Assembly (NCBI GenBank): GCA_905221605.1
Contig: CAJNDS010002213.1
Span: 312,001-376,000, forward strand
Length of the DNA stretch: 64,000 bases
Direction: 5' to 3'
Origin: Symbiodinium natans
Taxonomy: Eukaryota; Sar; Dinophyceae; Suessiales; Symbiodiniaceae
A program made the translations under genes and the position numbers. The notes beneath the pieces are model-generated. The model searched no databases and was not told the origin of the DNA. It was given only the letters and a program-made list of their open reading frames with translations. Positions 21,901-33,330 of the stretch are shown in pieces. How positions within the stretch are numbered: position 1 is the stretch's first letter; every line of letters begins with the position of its first letter.

Positions 21901-23756
21901 CTTGAGCGGTATAGGGCTCAAGGGTTTAGGGTTATGCCTTTGTAAAGCCAAAAGCTCCCTCCCTGCGGCACACCATGTGGCAGAAAAGGAGTCCCTAAAC
22001 CCTAAACATCCCTAAACCATAAACCCCCTCCAAGGCAGGACCCCCGGAAAAAGCGGGAATTTGACCACCTCGCCGAACTTCCTCAAAAGAACATGGGTCT
22101 CCGGACCAGGGGTCCAGGTTCTTTTCTCGTGTATTTTTTCTGCTGTTTTTCGTATTTTTCATGGTTTAGGGTAGGGTTTAGGGTTTAGGGTTTAGGGTTT
22201 AGGGTTCAGGGTACAGGGTTCAGGGTTCAGGGTTCAGGGTTCAGGGTTTAGGGTTTAGGGTTTAGGGTTTGGGGGTTTAGGGTATAGGGTTAGGGTCTCA
22301 CCTAGAACCGTAAAAAACACGAAAAAACAAACCAATAAAAACACGAAAAAAGAACCATCAGCCTCCGGACCAGGGTTCAGGGTTCAGGCTTCAGGGTTAA
22401 GGGTTCAGGGTTTGGGGTTAGGAACTGCTCCAGGATGCACTCGGGAGTGAGACACCCCAAGCACCCTTTTTTTCAGATACCAAATGCCGATGCCCCACAT
22501 ACTCTCTTGAGGATACTGTACCCGGTACCCTGAGCCCCTTGAAGCAGAATCAGGCCCGCGCTGTTTCTTTCAGGGAGGGGCGCCCCAAACCCTAAACCCT
22601 AAACCCTAAACCCTAAACCCTAAACCCTAAACCCTAAACCCTAAGCCCCTTAAATGCTGAACCCCGAACCCAAAAAACCTACACCCTAAGCCCCGAGTCA
22701 CGCCTGCAGTGGCATGTGCCACTGTTCGTTTGCAGCTTGGCCACGCCTGCAGCGTACGGGGGAGTCGAGACGAGCAGTTTAGGGTTTAGGGTTATAGGGT
22801 TGAGGGTTTAGGGTTTCGGGTTGAGGGTTTAAGGTTTAGGGTTGAGGGTTTAGGGTTTAGGGGTTAGGGAGGTGTGGATGACCGTGATACGGCTTTTGCA
22901 GGACACAGTGCAAATCAGCACACCCCATAACCGAAGACGCAAACATAACCTGCAGAAGCCTAAACTCCAAACTCCAGTTAAACCCTAAACCCGAAACGCC
23001 TGAATGCTATGAGGCCCATAGCAGGTCCCCTCGGGCGCACGGCCGGTAGAAGCGAGCGCCGCTTCTGAGTTTCCCTCGTGCCGGCCGGGTGAGTCCGCTC
23101 GAAGCCTGCACATTCAGGGATTCCATGAGCTTAGGGTGTTCGAGTATGGGGGTATTAGGGTACTAGGGGATTCGGGCGTTGAGCAAGGGGATTAGGGTAT
23201 TAAGTAAGGGTTTTAGGGTTTTAGGGTCCAGGGCTTAGGTCGGATTAGAGAGGATTTGCATGAACCCAGAAACCCTAAACCGGAAACCCGTGCCGTTAGT
23301 TTCATCTGCGGGCTTGGGGGGTTCAAGAAGAGGTGGCTTTTTAGGGTCAAAGGTGAGGGTTTGGGGTTTTTTGGTTTAGGGTTTGGGGTTTAGGCTTGAG
23401 GGTTTAGGCTTTAGCCCAGTCAGACGAAGCCCTGGAACATCGGCGTAGTGTCACCGGCCTTCTTTGGGCCTCTGCTTGAGGAGCTCACGTCGCCAGACAC
23501 CTGCAAAGAATCACCCTGAACCCTAAACCCTAAACCCTAAACCCGAAACCCTAAACCCTAAGTCCCAGGTTCGGCTTAGGGCGGGTGGGGCCTGAAGCCC
23601 AGAACCTTTAAAACCCCTGAGGCGCCCTGAGCACAACTCGGGTCGGTCACCGGTTTAGGGTTTAGGGTTTAGAACCCCTGCCACCAAAGCCCTAATTAAT
23701 TGCACCCCAACAGCAGCTGATCACCGCCGGCAGCAACGGCAACAGCAAAAGCAAGA

Positions 23757-23864
23757 GGGTTTAGGGTTTAGGGTTTAGGGTTTAGGGTTTAGGGTTTAGG
23801 GTTTAGGGTTTAGGGTTTAGGGTTTAGGGTTTAGGGTTTAGGGTTTAGGGTTTAGGGTTTAGGG
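23757..23864. repeat. TTTAGGG array (about 15 units)
   Basis: Perfect heptamer array. It is followed after a 75-bp spacer by CCCTAAA (23944-24002), the opposite polarity to the usual module. Confidence 0.95.
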
Positions 23865-24684
23865 CGCCATCTATGCCATCTCAGGATGTCCCGCTCAGCT
23901 ACCCTTCTGTCAGATCAACCCCCCCCCCCCCCCCAAGCAAGCTACCCTAAACCCTAAACCCTAAACCCCAAACCCTAAACCCTAAACCCTAAACCCTAAA
24001 CCCAAGATTCCCAAAGTGATCCCATTGAAGTGTCCCTGGTCCGGGCACGGGAAGCAGTTTCAGCCCCGGAGTGCGCCGTCCGACCGAAAGTCCGAAAAGC
24101 TGACACTGAGTTCTAGACCCTGAAACCCTAAACCCTAGAGCCTAAACCCTAAACCCTAAACCCTAAACCCGACGCAGGCCTCAGTTGGTTCTTCGTGGCC
24201 CGGTGGCGTGGCATGCCGGCGAGCCTGTGGCCAGCAAAGATGAACCAAAGAGGGGTTTAGGGTTTAGGGTTTAGGGTTTAGGGTTTAGGGTTTAGGGTTT
24301 AGGGTTTAAGGTTTAGGGTTTTTCGGGCTTGCAGGGTTTAGAGTTTTTAGGGGTTAGGGTTAAAGGGGGGTAGGGTTTAGGGTTCAGGGTTCGGTTTACA
24401 GGCTTTAGGGTTCAGAAACATTCTAGGGTTTATAGGGGTTTAGGGGGATTATAGAGGTTTATACGGTTTATAGGGTTCAGGGTCCCCAACCGAAGCCATG
24501 GCACGGCTTGCAACTTCTAACGTAACGCACCCTCCCAGCAGCGTACAAAGCACCCACCAAAGCCGAAACTATCCGCGCACTTCTCCTGGAAAAAACCCTA
24601 AACCCTAAGCCCCTAAGCCCTACATCCGAAACTCTAAACCCGAAACCCTAAGGCCCCAAGCCCCTAAAGGCCCTAAACCCCCAA

Positions 24685-24769
24685 AACAGGGAACCCCTTT
24701 TGGTCTTAAGAGGATTATAAGGGAACCCCTACCCCAAACAAAGGAAAACAGGGCCTACTCCGGGTCCTA
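24685..24769. mobile_element. MITE family B copy, left end missing
   Basis: It retains TTAAGAGGATTATAAGGGAA and the right end GGGCCTACTCCGGGTCCT. The left terminus is replaced by telomere-type DNA. Confidence 0.75.
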
Positions 24770-24918
24770 GAACCCTAAAACCCTGTTTGCGCCTCAGCCC
24801 TCCCAGCCCGAAGGAAGAAACAAAACATGAGACCGGTGACTCGGCCGGTTTAGGGTTCAGGGTTTAGGCTTTAGGGTTTAGGGGTTATAGGGGTTTAAGG
24901 TCTATAGGGCTGAGGGTT

Positions 24919-25344
24919 TTAAGGTTGGAACAAACGCGTGACCTGCGCAGCGAGGGTGACGGGGCAGGCTGGGCGGCCTCCGATCTGCAGCCGTGTGGCT
25001 GCCTGTTCGAACGCAGGTATGCATTGCTGTCTGACCAGGCCGTGCATAGCTTTGCCTATAGCAGAGCTAACCAAAATCCCGCGGTAGCTCGAGCAGAGGT
25101 GAAGAGCCTCCTTTCCCTTCCAGACGGCATAGAGCTGCCCTCCTTTCCACTGGATGGGCTCAACGAGCCGCATGCTGAATTTTAGCAGGAGTTGGTACAA
25201 GGGCCGTGACAAAGTGGAGGCCCCGAAGTGCAGAAGGTCAGAGAGGATTCCGTCGTTGCCGGCGGCTCTGCCTGGCGCGGCGCGCCTAAGTGCAGCTTCG
25301 AGATGGACCCTGGTCGGGACATCACGTCTTTGCTGAAACCGCAA
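24919..25344 (-). pseudogene. non-LTR retrotransposon reverse transcriptase fragment
   Basis: A 141-codon uninterrupted minus-strand frame, exceptional in a window where exons are under 90 bp. It contains GNDGILSDLLH followed by a P..WK-G-G-L segment and SSYRGILVSSAIGKAMHGLV. This order matches blocks 0-2 of LINE-type reverse transcriptases (GxDGI; the WK box; the R.I.L.....K box). The catalytic YADD block and the endonuclease and RNase H parts are absent. The fragment is cut off by CCTTAAAAC-type repeat DNA at its 3' end. It would have acted in target-primed reverse transcription, but as it stands it is a dead truncated copy lying in an intron or between genes. A domesticated exon is less likely. 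Confidence 0.72.
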
Positions 25345-25606
25345 AGCCTGAGAACCCCTCCAGCCCCCGAACCCCGAAGCCCCGAACCCCTAAAGCCCTA
25401 AACCCCTGAACCCCTGAACCCTAAACCCTAAACCCCTGAACCCTAAACCCTAAATCCTAAACCCCTAAGGGCCGGGGCTGTAGGAGCCAAGACTCAGGGA
25501 TTAGAACTTAGAGGTTTAGGGATTTACCCTAAACCCTAAACCCCAAACCCTGAAACCCTGAAACCCTAAACCTCAAAACTGCCTCGTGCCAGCGGCCAGG
25601 ACAAGC

Positions 25607-25636
25607 CTTGTCGCTCTCGGACAACCGCTCCACATC
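25607..25636 (-). CDS. tentative mini-exon DVERLSESDK
   Basis: A 30-bp phase-0 frame from GTGCAG|G to GACAAG|GCTTGT (GC donor), the same splice grammar as the rpoC exons. The protein is not recognised. Confidence 0.4.
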
Positions 25637-26939
25637 CTGCACATGGGCCAGGGGCCAGGGATCTCAAGCTCAGTGGCTTAGGGGGTTTTAGTAGTTTGGT
25701 AGAATTTAGGGGGCTTGCCCTAAACCTTAAACCCCTCCTTACTGTCGTCTTGAGAGAATGTGATGGTGCCGCGGATCAGCCCTTAATTATACCATGTAGA
25801 CCCCTGTCCCTTTAGTTGTAGAGTCGACCTAAACAAGTCAACGAACATGCGCGTTGCACTTTCTGGATACTAAGGCAAGTACTTTGGGGTAGTGGACAGC
25901 GTTTGAGGGTCTTAGTAGACATCAAAAATGAAGAACACATCTTCTTGGCCTGAAGAGATCCGAAACCACAAAGCAACAGCGTGGATCTCAGTCAAAGCCA
26001 CCATCCATCTGCAGCACTGGGAAAGATAACCGCCGACACAGGAGCCACGCAAGCTAAACCCTTATCCCAAAACCCTAAACCCTCGCACTTTTAAACAAAT
26101 CAAAGCTCGAGGTAGAGGTGTTAGATTTGTTGTGTCTATTGGAGGTTCTTGCGTAGCTCCGTATAGGTGGGTTCTCGAAGAAACTGGTGAAGAAATCGAG
26201 GGCGCATTCAAGTTGTTAGAGGTGTTTTTTCAAACAACTGAGTGTGCGTGATAAGTAAGAAATCGACGGTACCATCATTAACATGGGGGTTTCCTTATCC
26301 AGCGCTGTCACTGTGCCTCAAAACAGCTTAGAACCTATCATGTATCTCAAGGCACTCCGCTTAACTCCAGTCACCGCTGTCCCTAAACCCTAAACCCTAA
26401 ACCCTACTTCCGAAAGGATTGCCAACAGGCCTCTAGATGGAACGCGGCGGTCGCAATTGTGGGGTCATACCTGGGATTGTGCTCCGGGAAGTTCGAAACT
26501 TCGGCTTCTCAGCTTGAGAACAAAGGGCCCAACGCTGGGTTAAGGACTCAGGTGTCGGATGAAAGGGGTAGGGAGGGTTTAGGGTTTAGGGTTTATGGTT
26601 TAGGGTTTAGGGGTATAGGGTTTAGGGTTTAGGGGTATAGGGTATAGGGGTATAGGGGGTATAGGTGGAAGAGATAGGGCGCCGTGGGCAAGTTGGCGGC
26701 TCTTGGTTTCTGGCTTTGGGTCTTGGATCGGGCTTTGTGTCAGGATGGTCGTCCTCAGACGAGGTTTCAGGTGCTTGCTGGAAATATTGTTGGCACATCT
26801 GTAGAAACCAGACGCAAAACATGTTCGGCCAGAAAAAAGACATTTCCAGTTGTGTTCTGCCATTGTTCCTCTTCAGTGCACTATCCAAAGAACAAGCCGC
26901 CATTAGGTTTAGGAGAGGGTCAGGTAGCTCTCCTATATT

Positions 26940-27138
26940 GATATGGTCACTTCTCAACATGCTTGTCCCTGTTTGGGGTACCCAAGATGAGAAGGGCCGC
27001 CTTGCAATAGTAACCCCAAAAGGGACCATACTTGATTCTCAACATGCTTGTCCCTTTTTGGGGCACCCAAGATGAGAAGGGCTGCCTTATGATATAGCAA
27101 CCCCAAAAGGGACCATACTTGAGAGAAGTGACCATATC
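26940..27138. mobile_element. composite element with 16-bp TIRs and two internal tandem units
   Basis: GATATGGTCACTTCTC (26940) and GAGAAGTGACCATATC (27123) are perfect inverted ends. Inside are two about 92-bp diverged direct repeats containing CTCAACATGCTTGTCCCT and ACCCCAAAAGGGACCATACT. Confidence 0.75.
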
Positions 27139-27302
27139 TTTTCGGCGTCCTACTGGTCATCCGGTAGACCCTCCGCCCTAAACCGCCAGAAAAGGGCCTA
27201 AACCCTAAACCCTAAACCCCAAAAAACTAAACCCCAAACCCTAAACCCTGCACCCTAAACCCCAAACACTAAACCCCAAACCCTAAACCCTAAACCCTAA
27301 AC

Positions 27303-27359
27303 CAAGTTGCCACTGCAGCTCCTTCATCTTCGGCTCATAGCGATCCGGAGAGGCCCGTC
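27303..27359 (-). CDS. tentative mini-exon SPDRYEPKMKELQWQL
   Basis: A 57-bp frame from CTCCAG|G to CTTG|GTTTAGGG. The donor is formed by the telomere-type repeat itself. The protein is unrecognised. It lies exactly between a CCCTAAA array and a TTTAGGG array. Confidence 0.45.
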
Positions 27360-27488
27360 CTGGAGCTGGCGGTCTGTGATCGGTAGTCGAGGCTGTGTGT
27401 TTAGGGTTTAGGGTTCAGGGTTTGGGGTTTAGAGTTTAGGGGTTTAGGGGTTTAGGGTTTAGGGCTTAGGGTTCAGGGGTTGAGGGTT

Positions 27489-27592
27489 GGGATTTTCCCC
27501 CCCCCTATACTAACAGTCCTTAATAGACAAAATAAATCGGGGCACTGTGATCCCCAAAAAGGACTGACTGTTCGTATGAGGGGGAATATCCC
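27489..27592. mobile_element. MITE family A copy
   Basis: Left end GGGATTTTCC...TATACTAACAGTCCTTA. Right end GGACTGACTGTTCGTATGAG then GGGGAATATCCC. Diverged core. Confidence 0.75.
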
Positions 27593-27711
27593 AAGCTCAG
27601 GGCTTGTAGTGCACTTAGCGGCATAGGAGTGGGTATAGGGGCTAACCCTAAACCTAAACCCTAAACCCTAAACCCTAAACCCTACATGAAACCCTAAACC
27701 AGGGGCACAGC

Positions 27712-27748
27712 CCTCAAGCAGTGAGGCTGCAAAGAACCAGCGCTCCTC
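27712..27748 (-). CDS. tentative mini-exon EERWFFAASLLE
   Basis: A 37-bp frame from CGGCAG|G to a GC donor. The spacer is bounded by CCCTAAA (27655-27685) and TTTAGGG (27808-27838). Unrecognised product. Confidence 0.38.
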
Positions 27749-27881
27749 CTGCCGAAGGCGCCCGTGCGCTCGGGCTTTGGCAGCTGGGATCCCTGGGTCG
27801 CTTGTTAGGGTTTAGGGTTTAGGGTTTAGGGTTTAGGGCCCAAGAGCAACCTAGGAATTAGGGTTCCGAATTTAGCGTTTA

Positions 27882-27988
27882 GGGACCCAAGAGTAATCTA
27901 GGAATAAAGGTGGCCCTAAGATGGGTGCCCTTTGTGGTTTAAAGGGGCTAACCCTTAAAAGGGTAGACACGGGCCTACTCTGGGTCCT
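27882..27988. mobile_element. MITE family B copy
   Basis: GGGACCCAAGAGTAATCTAG at the left and GGGCCTACTCTGGGTCCT at the right. A second partial left end (GGGCCCAAGAGCAACCTAGG) lies just before it at about 27837. Confidence 0.75.
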
Positions 27989-28012
27989 AGTCTTCGTACG
28001 GAATGAGACTCG

Positions 28013-28076
28013 ACTTGGAGGTTCATGCTACAGTATGTATACGTCGGGTTACATGAACCTCCAAGTGGGTGCCCAA
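28013..28076. mobile_element. hairpin element family D (ACTTGGAGGTTCATG arms)
   Basis: ACTTGGAGGTTCATG and CATGAACCTCCAAGT are perfect 15-bp inverted arms around a CTACAGTATGTATACG-type loop. Confidence 0.75.
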
Positions 28077-29353
28077 GTAGGATTAAGGCTTGGGGCTTAA
28101 GATCTTGGCGGCCTCAGCTGTGGAGATCGATTGGCTGGGTCTAGGGTTGAAGGTGTTCGAAGTGATTTCGGGTTTGAGGCCTTTGTTTTGTTGAGGGCAT
28201 TTAAGGTGCGGTCTTTCCTGTTGAGGTCTAGGGCAACACGAAGAGGGGTTCCAGGGTAAAGGGGGCTAGATCGAGAGCGCCACGCGCGCCACGCCCGCGC
28301 TGCGGACCATGCATTTCCACACCCTTTTTAAAGCGTGCTCGTGCCGGCATGGCAGCGTTCGCTGTTCACGAGATTGTCATCATCTTTGGTTTCTAGGTTC
28401 GAAGGTGTTATCGCTGTCGGACGTCTGGTTCGACACGTGCAACCGCTTATGGACGTCTGGGTTCCCCAATGCGAAAGTCTTGGTTAACCAGCTGCGAAGC
28501 TGTCGTCGTTTTGGACTGTTGGGCTCACATTGTCTTTCACGGTTTGAGGTCTATGCTGGTACAGCTACATCTGCCAGCCAGGGGTTACTTTTTTCATTAT
28601 TTCAGGTGGCTAACCCAAAACCCCAAACCCCTGAACCTCGAACCCTAGCCCCCAAAAGTCCTTGTCCCTAGGCCTAAACCCCCCAAAATCCTGAACCCCA
28701 AATCCCAGAAGCCCTAATCTCTTCACCCTATTTTGAGTATGAACGCAGTTGAGGGTTGAGGGGTTTGGGGGTTTAGGGTTTAGCGTTTCGGGTTGCACCC
28801 TAAACTAAACATCAGCAAGTTCCTATAACCTCCAAAACTTGGACACCAAACCCCATGTAGTTGGAATAAGATGAAGGGCCCAAAACACCCATTGCGGACA
28901 ATGAAGCTTTGTTGCGGCGCATTCATGACACCACCTTGTAGAAGGCCAAAGTACCCCAAACCCTAAACCCTAAACCAGTGGGTGTACAAACCGCCCATGT
29001 TTCCTTTCATCGCCTCGACCCCCGTCCGCATGTGTGCAAAGCCCCTGACTAGGCCCCTATACAAAGGGAACCTTGTTTGTGTCAAGGGGAGGGGCGGGGA
29101 GTATAAGGGAACCAAGCCCCTAAACAAGGGAAAAGTCCTACCTCAACCACGTAACCCTAAACCCCACAATCCCCTAAACCCGCCTAAACCCCAAAGCCCT
29201 AAGTACCTCAACCACGTAACCCTAAACCCCAAACCCCCCTAAACCCGCCTAAAAAACCCCAAAGCCCTAAGCTCCTAAGCCCCTAGACCCCTAAACTCTG
29301 AAACCCCAAAACCCCTAAGCCCCTAAACCAATTACTGAAACCCTAAGACACCT

Positions 29354-29474
29354 ACCCAGACCCCTGGGAGGATCCAAAAAATGGATCCCCTTAAGGGTTC
29401 CTAAGAATGACCCAATAGTAGTATAGGGTACCATTTGGGGGTTCTAGTTTTTGGATCCTCCCAGGGGTCTGGGT
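29354..29474. mobile_element. 121-bp element with perfect 27-bp TIRs and long target duplication
   Basis: The terminal inverted repeats at 29354-29380 and 29448-29474 match base for base (outer ends ACCCAGACCCCTGGGAGGAT and the complement). The flanking sequence CTGAAACCCTAAGACACC is present on both sides (29335-29352 and 29476-29493). No coding capacity. Confidence 0.85.
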
Positions 29475-29648
29475 ACTGAAACCCTAAGACACCTAAGCCC
29501 CTAAACCCCTAATGCTGAGCCGAGGGCTGAGGTTCAAAGGCTCGGATGGCCAGATCTAAAGCGGCCTCTGCTTCTTTGTAGGGGCTTAGGGCCTTAGGGC
29601 TTAGGGTTAGGGTTTAGGGTTTAGGGTTTAGGGTTTAGGGTTTAGGGT

Positions 29649-29694
<46 letters not shown>

Positions 29695-29703
29695 GGTTTA
29701 GGG

Positions 29704-29900
29704 TTCCATTACAATAGGGTACCCTTTTGGGGTTGGTTACTTTTGCAAGGGAACCTTGAACCAGCCCCAAAACAGGTCTCTGGGCCTTAGTAAAATGATA
29801 GTAAGGGCCTGACAGTAAGGGTACCCTTTTTTAGGGTTGGTTACTTTACAAGGGAACCTTGAACCAAAAAAAGTGGCAAAAGCGTACCACTGGGCTACCA
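29704..29900. mobile_element. two MITE family C copies in tandem
   Basis: Two cores GGGTACCCTTTT(GGGG)TTGGTTACTTT...AAGGGAACC lie about 110 bp apart, sharing one right end GTACCACTGGGCTACCA. The left outer end is missing. Confidence 0.72.
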
Positions 29901-30572
29901 GGGCATTGGGCAGGGCTTGGGTTTAGGGCTTCAGGGTGGGGTTTCGGGCTTCAGGCTGGGTTTAGGGGTTTCAGGGCTGTAGGGCTTTCGGGTTTTAGGG
30001 CTTTAGGTTCTGCTACTATTATTATTATTATGATTATGATTACTATTACATTACTGAATTATTGTTTTTTGTTTTTTTTTGTTTTTTTTAAATCTATTGT
30101 AATTATTATTATTATTTATATTTTTTTTTTTTTTGGGGGGGGGGGGGTTGGCGCGGGTTTAGGGGTTTCGGTGTTTCGGGCTTTAGGGCTTCTGGCTTCT
30201 AGGGTTTAGGGCTGCTCGGGTCTGGGGTTCAGGGTTCAGGGGTTTAGGGTTTGGGGGTTTAGGGTTTTGGGTTTAGGGTTTAGGATTTAGGGTTTAGGGT
30301 GGGGCTTTTTGGAGTTTGCGAGCCTGTGGGGTTTAGGGATGGGGTGTGGCCTTCTTGCAGTTGGTAACCCTAGTATCCAAGAAATATTCGACATACCCTT
30401 GGGCTTACCCTTTACAAGAAATTAAGGGGAATGGTAACATGCTTCCTTATACTCTCCTTTTGCAGGCGAAGGACGACTAAGGGGTATGGGTTATGTTGAA
30501 TTCTCCTGCCTAAGCCCTAAACCCTAAACCCTAAACCCTAAACCCCTTCAAAGCCTCTTAAGAAACGCGCAC

Positions 30573-30662
30573 CAGCCGCTCCGAGACTGAGATTCGGGCA
30601 TGGGCGCGGTTGATCAGCTTCTTGCCAATCTGACGCACCCTGGCGGCATCGCTTGCCTGCAC
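30573..30662 (-). CDS. tentative exon: ARVRQIGKKLINRAHARISV
   Basis: A 90-bp phase-0 frame from CCGCAG|G to CGGCTG|GTGCGC. Its lysine/arginine-rich helical sequence contains ARVRQIGKKLINRAHARI. The next exon upstream (30925..30867) is phase compatible. No family was recognised. Confidence 0.5.
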
Positions 30663-30866
30663 CTGCGGTATAGGATTTTTCTGAAGGGTTGAGGAACCAT
30701 GAGGCCTAAACCCTACACCCTAAAAACCCCAAATCCCAAACCCTAAGCCCTACGCCCTAAGCAGTAAGCCCCAAGCCGTAAGCCCAAAGCCCTAAACCCT
30801 AGCCCTAAACCCTGAACCCTAAACCCTAAACACCTCCTAAAGCACCGTCCTAAAGCACCGAAGCGC

Positions 30867-30925
30867 CCCTTCAGCCTGGTGGATGTCCTCTTGGATCTTC
30901 TCAAGCTGGGCTTCCAGGTCGCCAC
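30867..30925 (-). CDS. tentative exon: GDLEAQLEKIQEDIHQAEG, coiled-coil-like
   Basis: A frame from CGGTAG|G reading GDLEAQLEKIQEDIHQAEG, a heptad-like charged helix. It ends at a GC donor in phase 0, compatible with 30662..30573. Product unknown. Confidence 0.48.
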
Positions 30926-31217
30926 CTACCGGGCCAACAGCTCGGAACTAGGGGTTTTAGGGTTTTAGGGTTTTAGGGTTTTAGGGTTTTAGGGGTTTAG
31001 GGGTTTAGAGTTTAGGGTTTTATAGGGTTTATAGGGTTTACAGGGTTTATAGGGTTTATAGGGTGTAGGGTGTAGGGCCCCAAAAGTCGAAACAGCAAAG
31101 CCTGTAGAGCCCTACACTTTCCTACTGGGCCGCACGCATACCTTCCTAAGCCCTGAAGCCCTAAACTGTCCGCGACACCCAACCCCAAACCCTAAACTGC
31201 CCTCCCCTCCTGGGCAC

Positions 31218-31320
31218 CTAAACCCTAAACCCTAAACCCTAAACCCTAAACCCTAAACCCTAAACCCTAAACCCTAAACCCTAAACCCTAAACCCTAAAC
31301 CCTAAACCCTAAAAACCCTA
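31218..31320. repeat. CCCTAAA array (about 14 units)
   Basis: Perfect heptamers. The last unit abuts the donor of the tentative exon 31323-31400. Confidence 0.95.
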
Positions 31321-31322
31321 AC

Positions 31323-31400
31323 CCCTCTCTCATCCACTGACAAGCTGTGGCTTGGACTGAAGCCGGGCAGTGCCAGGGACTTCCAGAGCCCGTAGAAGTC
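31323..31400 (-). CDS. tentative exon: DFYGLWKSLALPGF
   Basis: A 78-bp phase-0 frame from GCCCCAG|G to GAGGG|GTTAGGG, containing DFYGLWKSLALPGF and SLSVDERG. The donor lies in the first telomere-type unit of the following intron. Product unknown. Confidence 0.48.
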
Positions 31401-32468
31401 CTGGGGCGGTTTAGGGTTTAGGGTTTAGGGGTTTAGAATTTCGGGTTTAGGGTTTAGGGTTTTAGGGGCCGGACACGCGCAATTCCCAAGTCGCTTCGAT
31501 TCATACAGGCTTCAGGCTTGTAGGGTTTAGGGTTGTAGGGTTGTAGGGTTGTAGGGTTGTAGGGTTGTAGGGTAGGGTTTAGGCTTCAGGGTTTTGGGGT
31601 TTAGGGTTTGATGGTTTTGGGGGTCAGGGTTTTCGGGTTTGGGATTCCAGGATCAAGTGCTTTCGAGTCGCTTCGATTCATGCAGGCTTTAGGGATTGGG
31701 GGTTTAGGGTCTTTTTTGGGGTTTACGGGTTTACGGGTTTAGGGTTTCAGGATTGTAGGGTTTTAGGTTTTTAGGGTTGTGGGTTTTAGGGTTAGTGTCA
31801 GAATTTAGGGTTTTAGGGTTCTCGGGCTTAGGGTATCTTAGGGTTTAGGCAGGGGGGGGGAGTTTAGTTTCAAGTTCAGGGTTCTATTGGTGTGTTAAGG
31901 GGTTTGTAACAACAGAACACATTAACGGCTACTTGTTCGGGGGGGGGGGGGGGGCGGGTGGGGCTCAAGGCCCTTAAAACTCTCCGACAAGATGTCTGAC
32001 TACGATCCTCTTCAGGCCCAAAAAGGGCTCAGAGCACAGTGTCTTGTGTCTGCGTATCTTTTGGTGGCAGAAAAAGACCACATCAAACGTCCCAAGGTCC
32101 TGCCTGCTATCACGGGAGCCGGGCTTCTTTGTTGAACCTGTACTTGACCTGAAAGGCCTAAACCCTCAACCCTAAGCCCTAAACCCCAAGCCCCACAACC
32201 TGAACCAGAATTCTGAGCCACGCGAGACCCTGAACCCTAAACCCTACTTGTCAAGCATCCCCTCCAGTCCTATGAAGCACCAAGGTTCCATACTCCATCA
32301 ATCATGTAGGGGGGATGACATGAATCCAGAAGCGGCGCCCGGCTGCCCTGCTGCCTAGCTACCCCACTTTAAACCCTGAACCCTAAACCCTAAACCCTAA
32401 ACCCAAAACCCTAAACCCTAAACCCTAAACCCAAAACCCAAAACCCTAACCCCCACCCCCACCAAGGC

Positions 32469-32523
32469 CTCGCGGGCCAGCTTTCGAAAGGGTCGGCAGG
32501 CCGTGTCTTTGGGCTCGCTGGAC
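32469..32523 (-). CDS. tentative exon: SSEPKDTACRPFRKLARE
   Basis: A 55-bp frame from TGTGAG|G to CGCGAG|GCCTTG (GC donor). Product unknown. Confidence 0.4.
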
Positions 32524-33052
32524 CTCACAGGAGATCCGAGTTCAGGTCAGTTCGAAAGGTCTTACGTTCTACCCTAAACCCTACTAAACCCGAAAAACCC
32601 CAAACCCTAGACTCTGAAAGGCAGGTTTGCAGCCAGTTACAGCTTTAGGGTTTAGGGTTTAGGGTTTAGGGTTTGGGCCTGGGTACGGGGGCTAGGGCGG
32701 GTCTGGGTTCCGGCTTTAGGGCTGACACGAACTTTGGGTTTCCGGAGCTCTAGGGCTTCGGGTTTAGAACTTATTGTTCACGGTTGACATACCATCTGCT
32801 GAAGAACCCCGAAAAGAGTTTTATAAAAAAATGATAATCCCTAGATTGCCCTTAATGAGCAAGAATATTCTTGCTTTATCGGGGTTCTGAAGCAATTAGT
32901 AGCATAGGGTCCCTAAACCCTAAACCCTAAACCCTAAACCCTAAACCCTACACCCTAAACCTAAACCCTAAACCCCAAAGGTCTAGGGGCTGGGGCAAAG
33001 GAGCCAGGGTTTCGGGTTTGGGAGTTAAAGCAGCAGAGGCGGAGGCGAGAGC

Positions 33053-33091
33053 CCATATGCGATCAGCTCCATGGCCTGCTTCTCCGAAAGC
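33053..33091 (-). CDS. tentative exon: LSEKQAMELIAY
   Basis: A 39-bp frame from CGGCAG|G to TATGG|GCTCTC (GC donor). It is bounded on the right by a ten-unit TTTAGGG array. Product unknown. Confidence 0.4.
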
Positions 33092-33223
33092 CTGCCGCCA
33101 GGGTTTAGGGTTTAGGGTTTAGGGTTTAGGGTTTAGGGTTTAGGGTTTAGGGTTTAGGGTTTAGGGTTTAGGGCTTAGGGCATAGGGCTTAGGGTTTAGG
33201 ATGGTTCAGGGTTTAGGGTTGGA

Positions 33224-33330
33224 TCGACACATGGAGGTTTCATCTGGTAGGGTTAGAAGTACCCTACATAAGGTTATAACTATAGTTACCATATTTCCTG
33301 CAAGTATGCATGAACCTCCAGAAGGTGGGT
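33224..33330. mobile_element. hairpin element family D, longer diverged copy
   Basis: CATGGAGGTTTCATC and GCATGAACCTCCAG arms around a 75-bp core. A third degenerate copy is at about 42236-42275 (CTTGGAAGTACCCATGAG, CCTCCAAGTAG). Confidence 0.6.

Larger units (their letters stand above)
16030..24900. other. alternating telomere-type arrays and short spacers; possible unplaced minus-strand exons
   Basis: More than a dozen CCCTAAA-array/spacer/TTTAGGG-array modules occur here. Several spacers have a minus-strand frame opening after AG|G, for example near 24230 (LAGMPRHRATKNQL), 23500 (VWRRELLKQRPKEG) and 21605 (DATRPGCAGGQRLLEIGE). Plus-strand frames in the same spacers look equally protein-like, so strand and gene cannot be fixed. 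The amino-terminal zinc-binding part of beta' may lie here but was not recognised. Confidence 0.4.

Noticed and set aside
28309-28671. 120-codon plus frame with many Cys and Arg
   Set aside because: Open by composition; no recognisable domain, and flanking signals do not fit the splice pattern.
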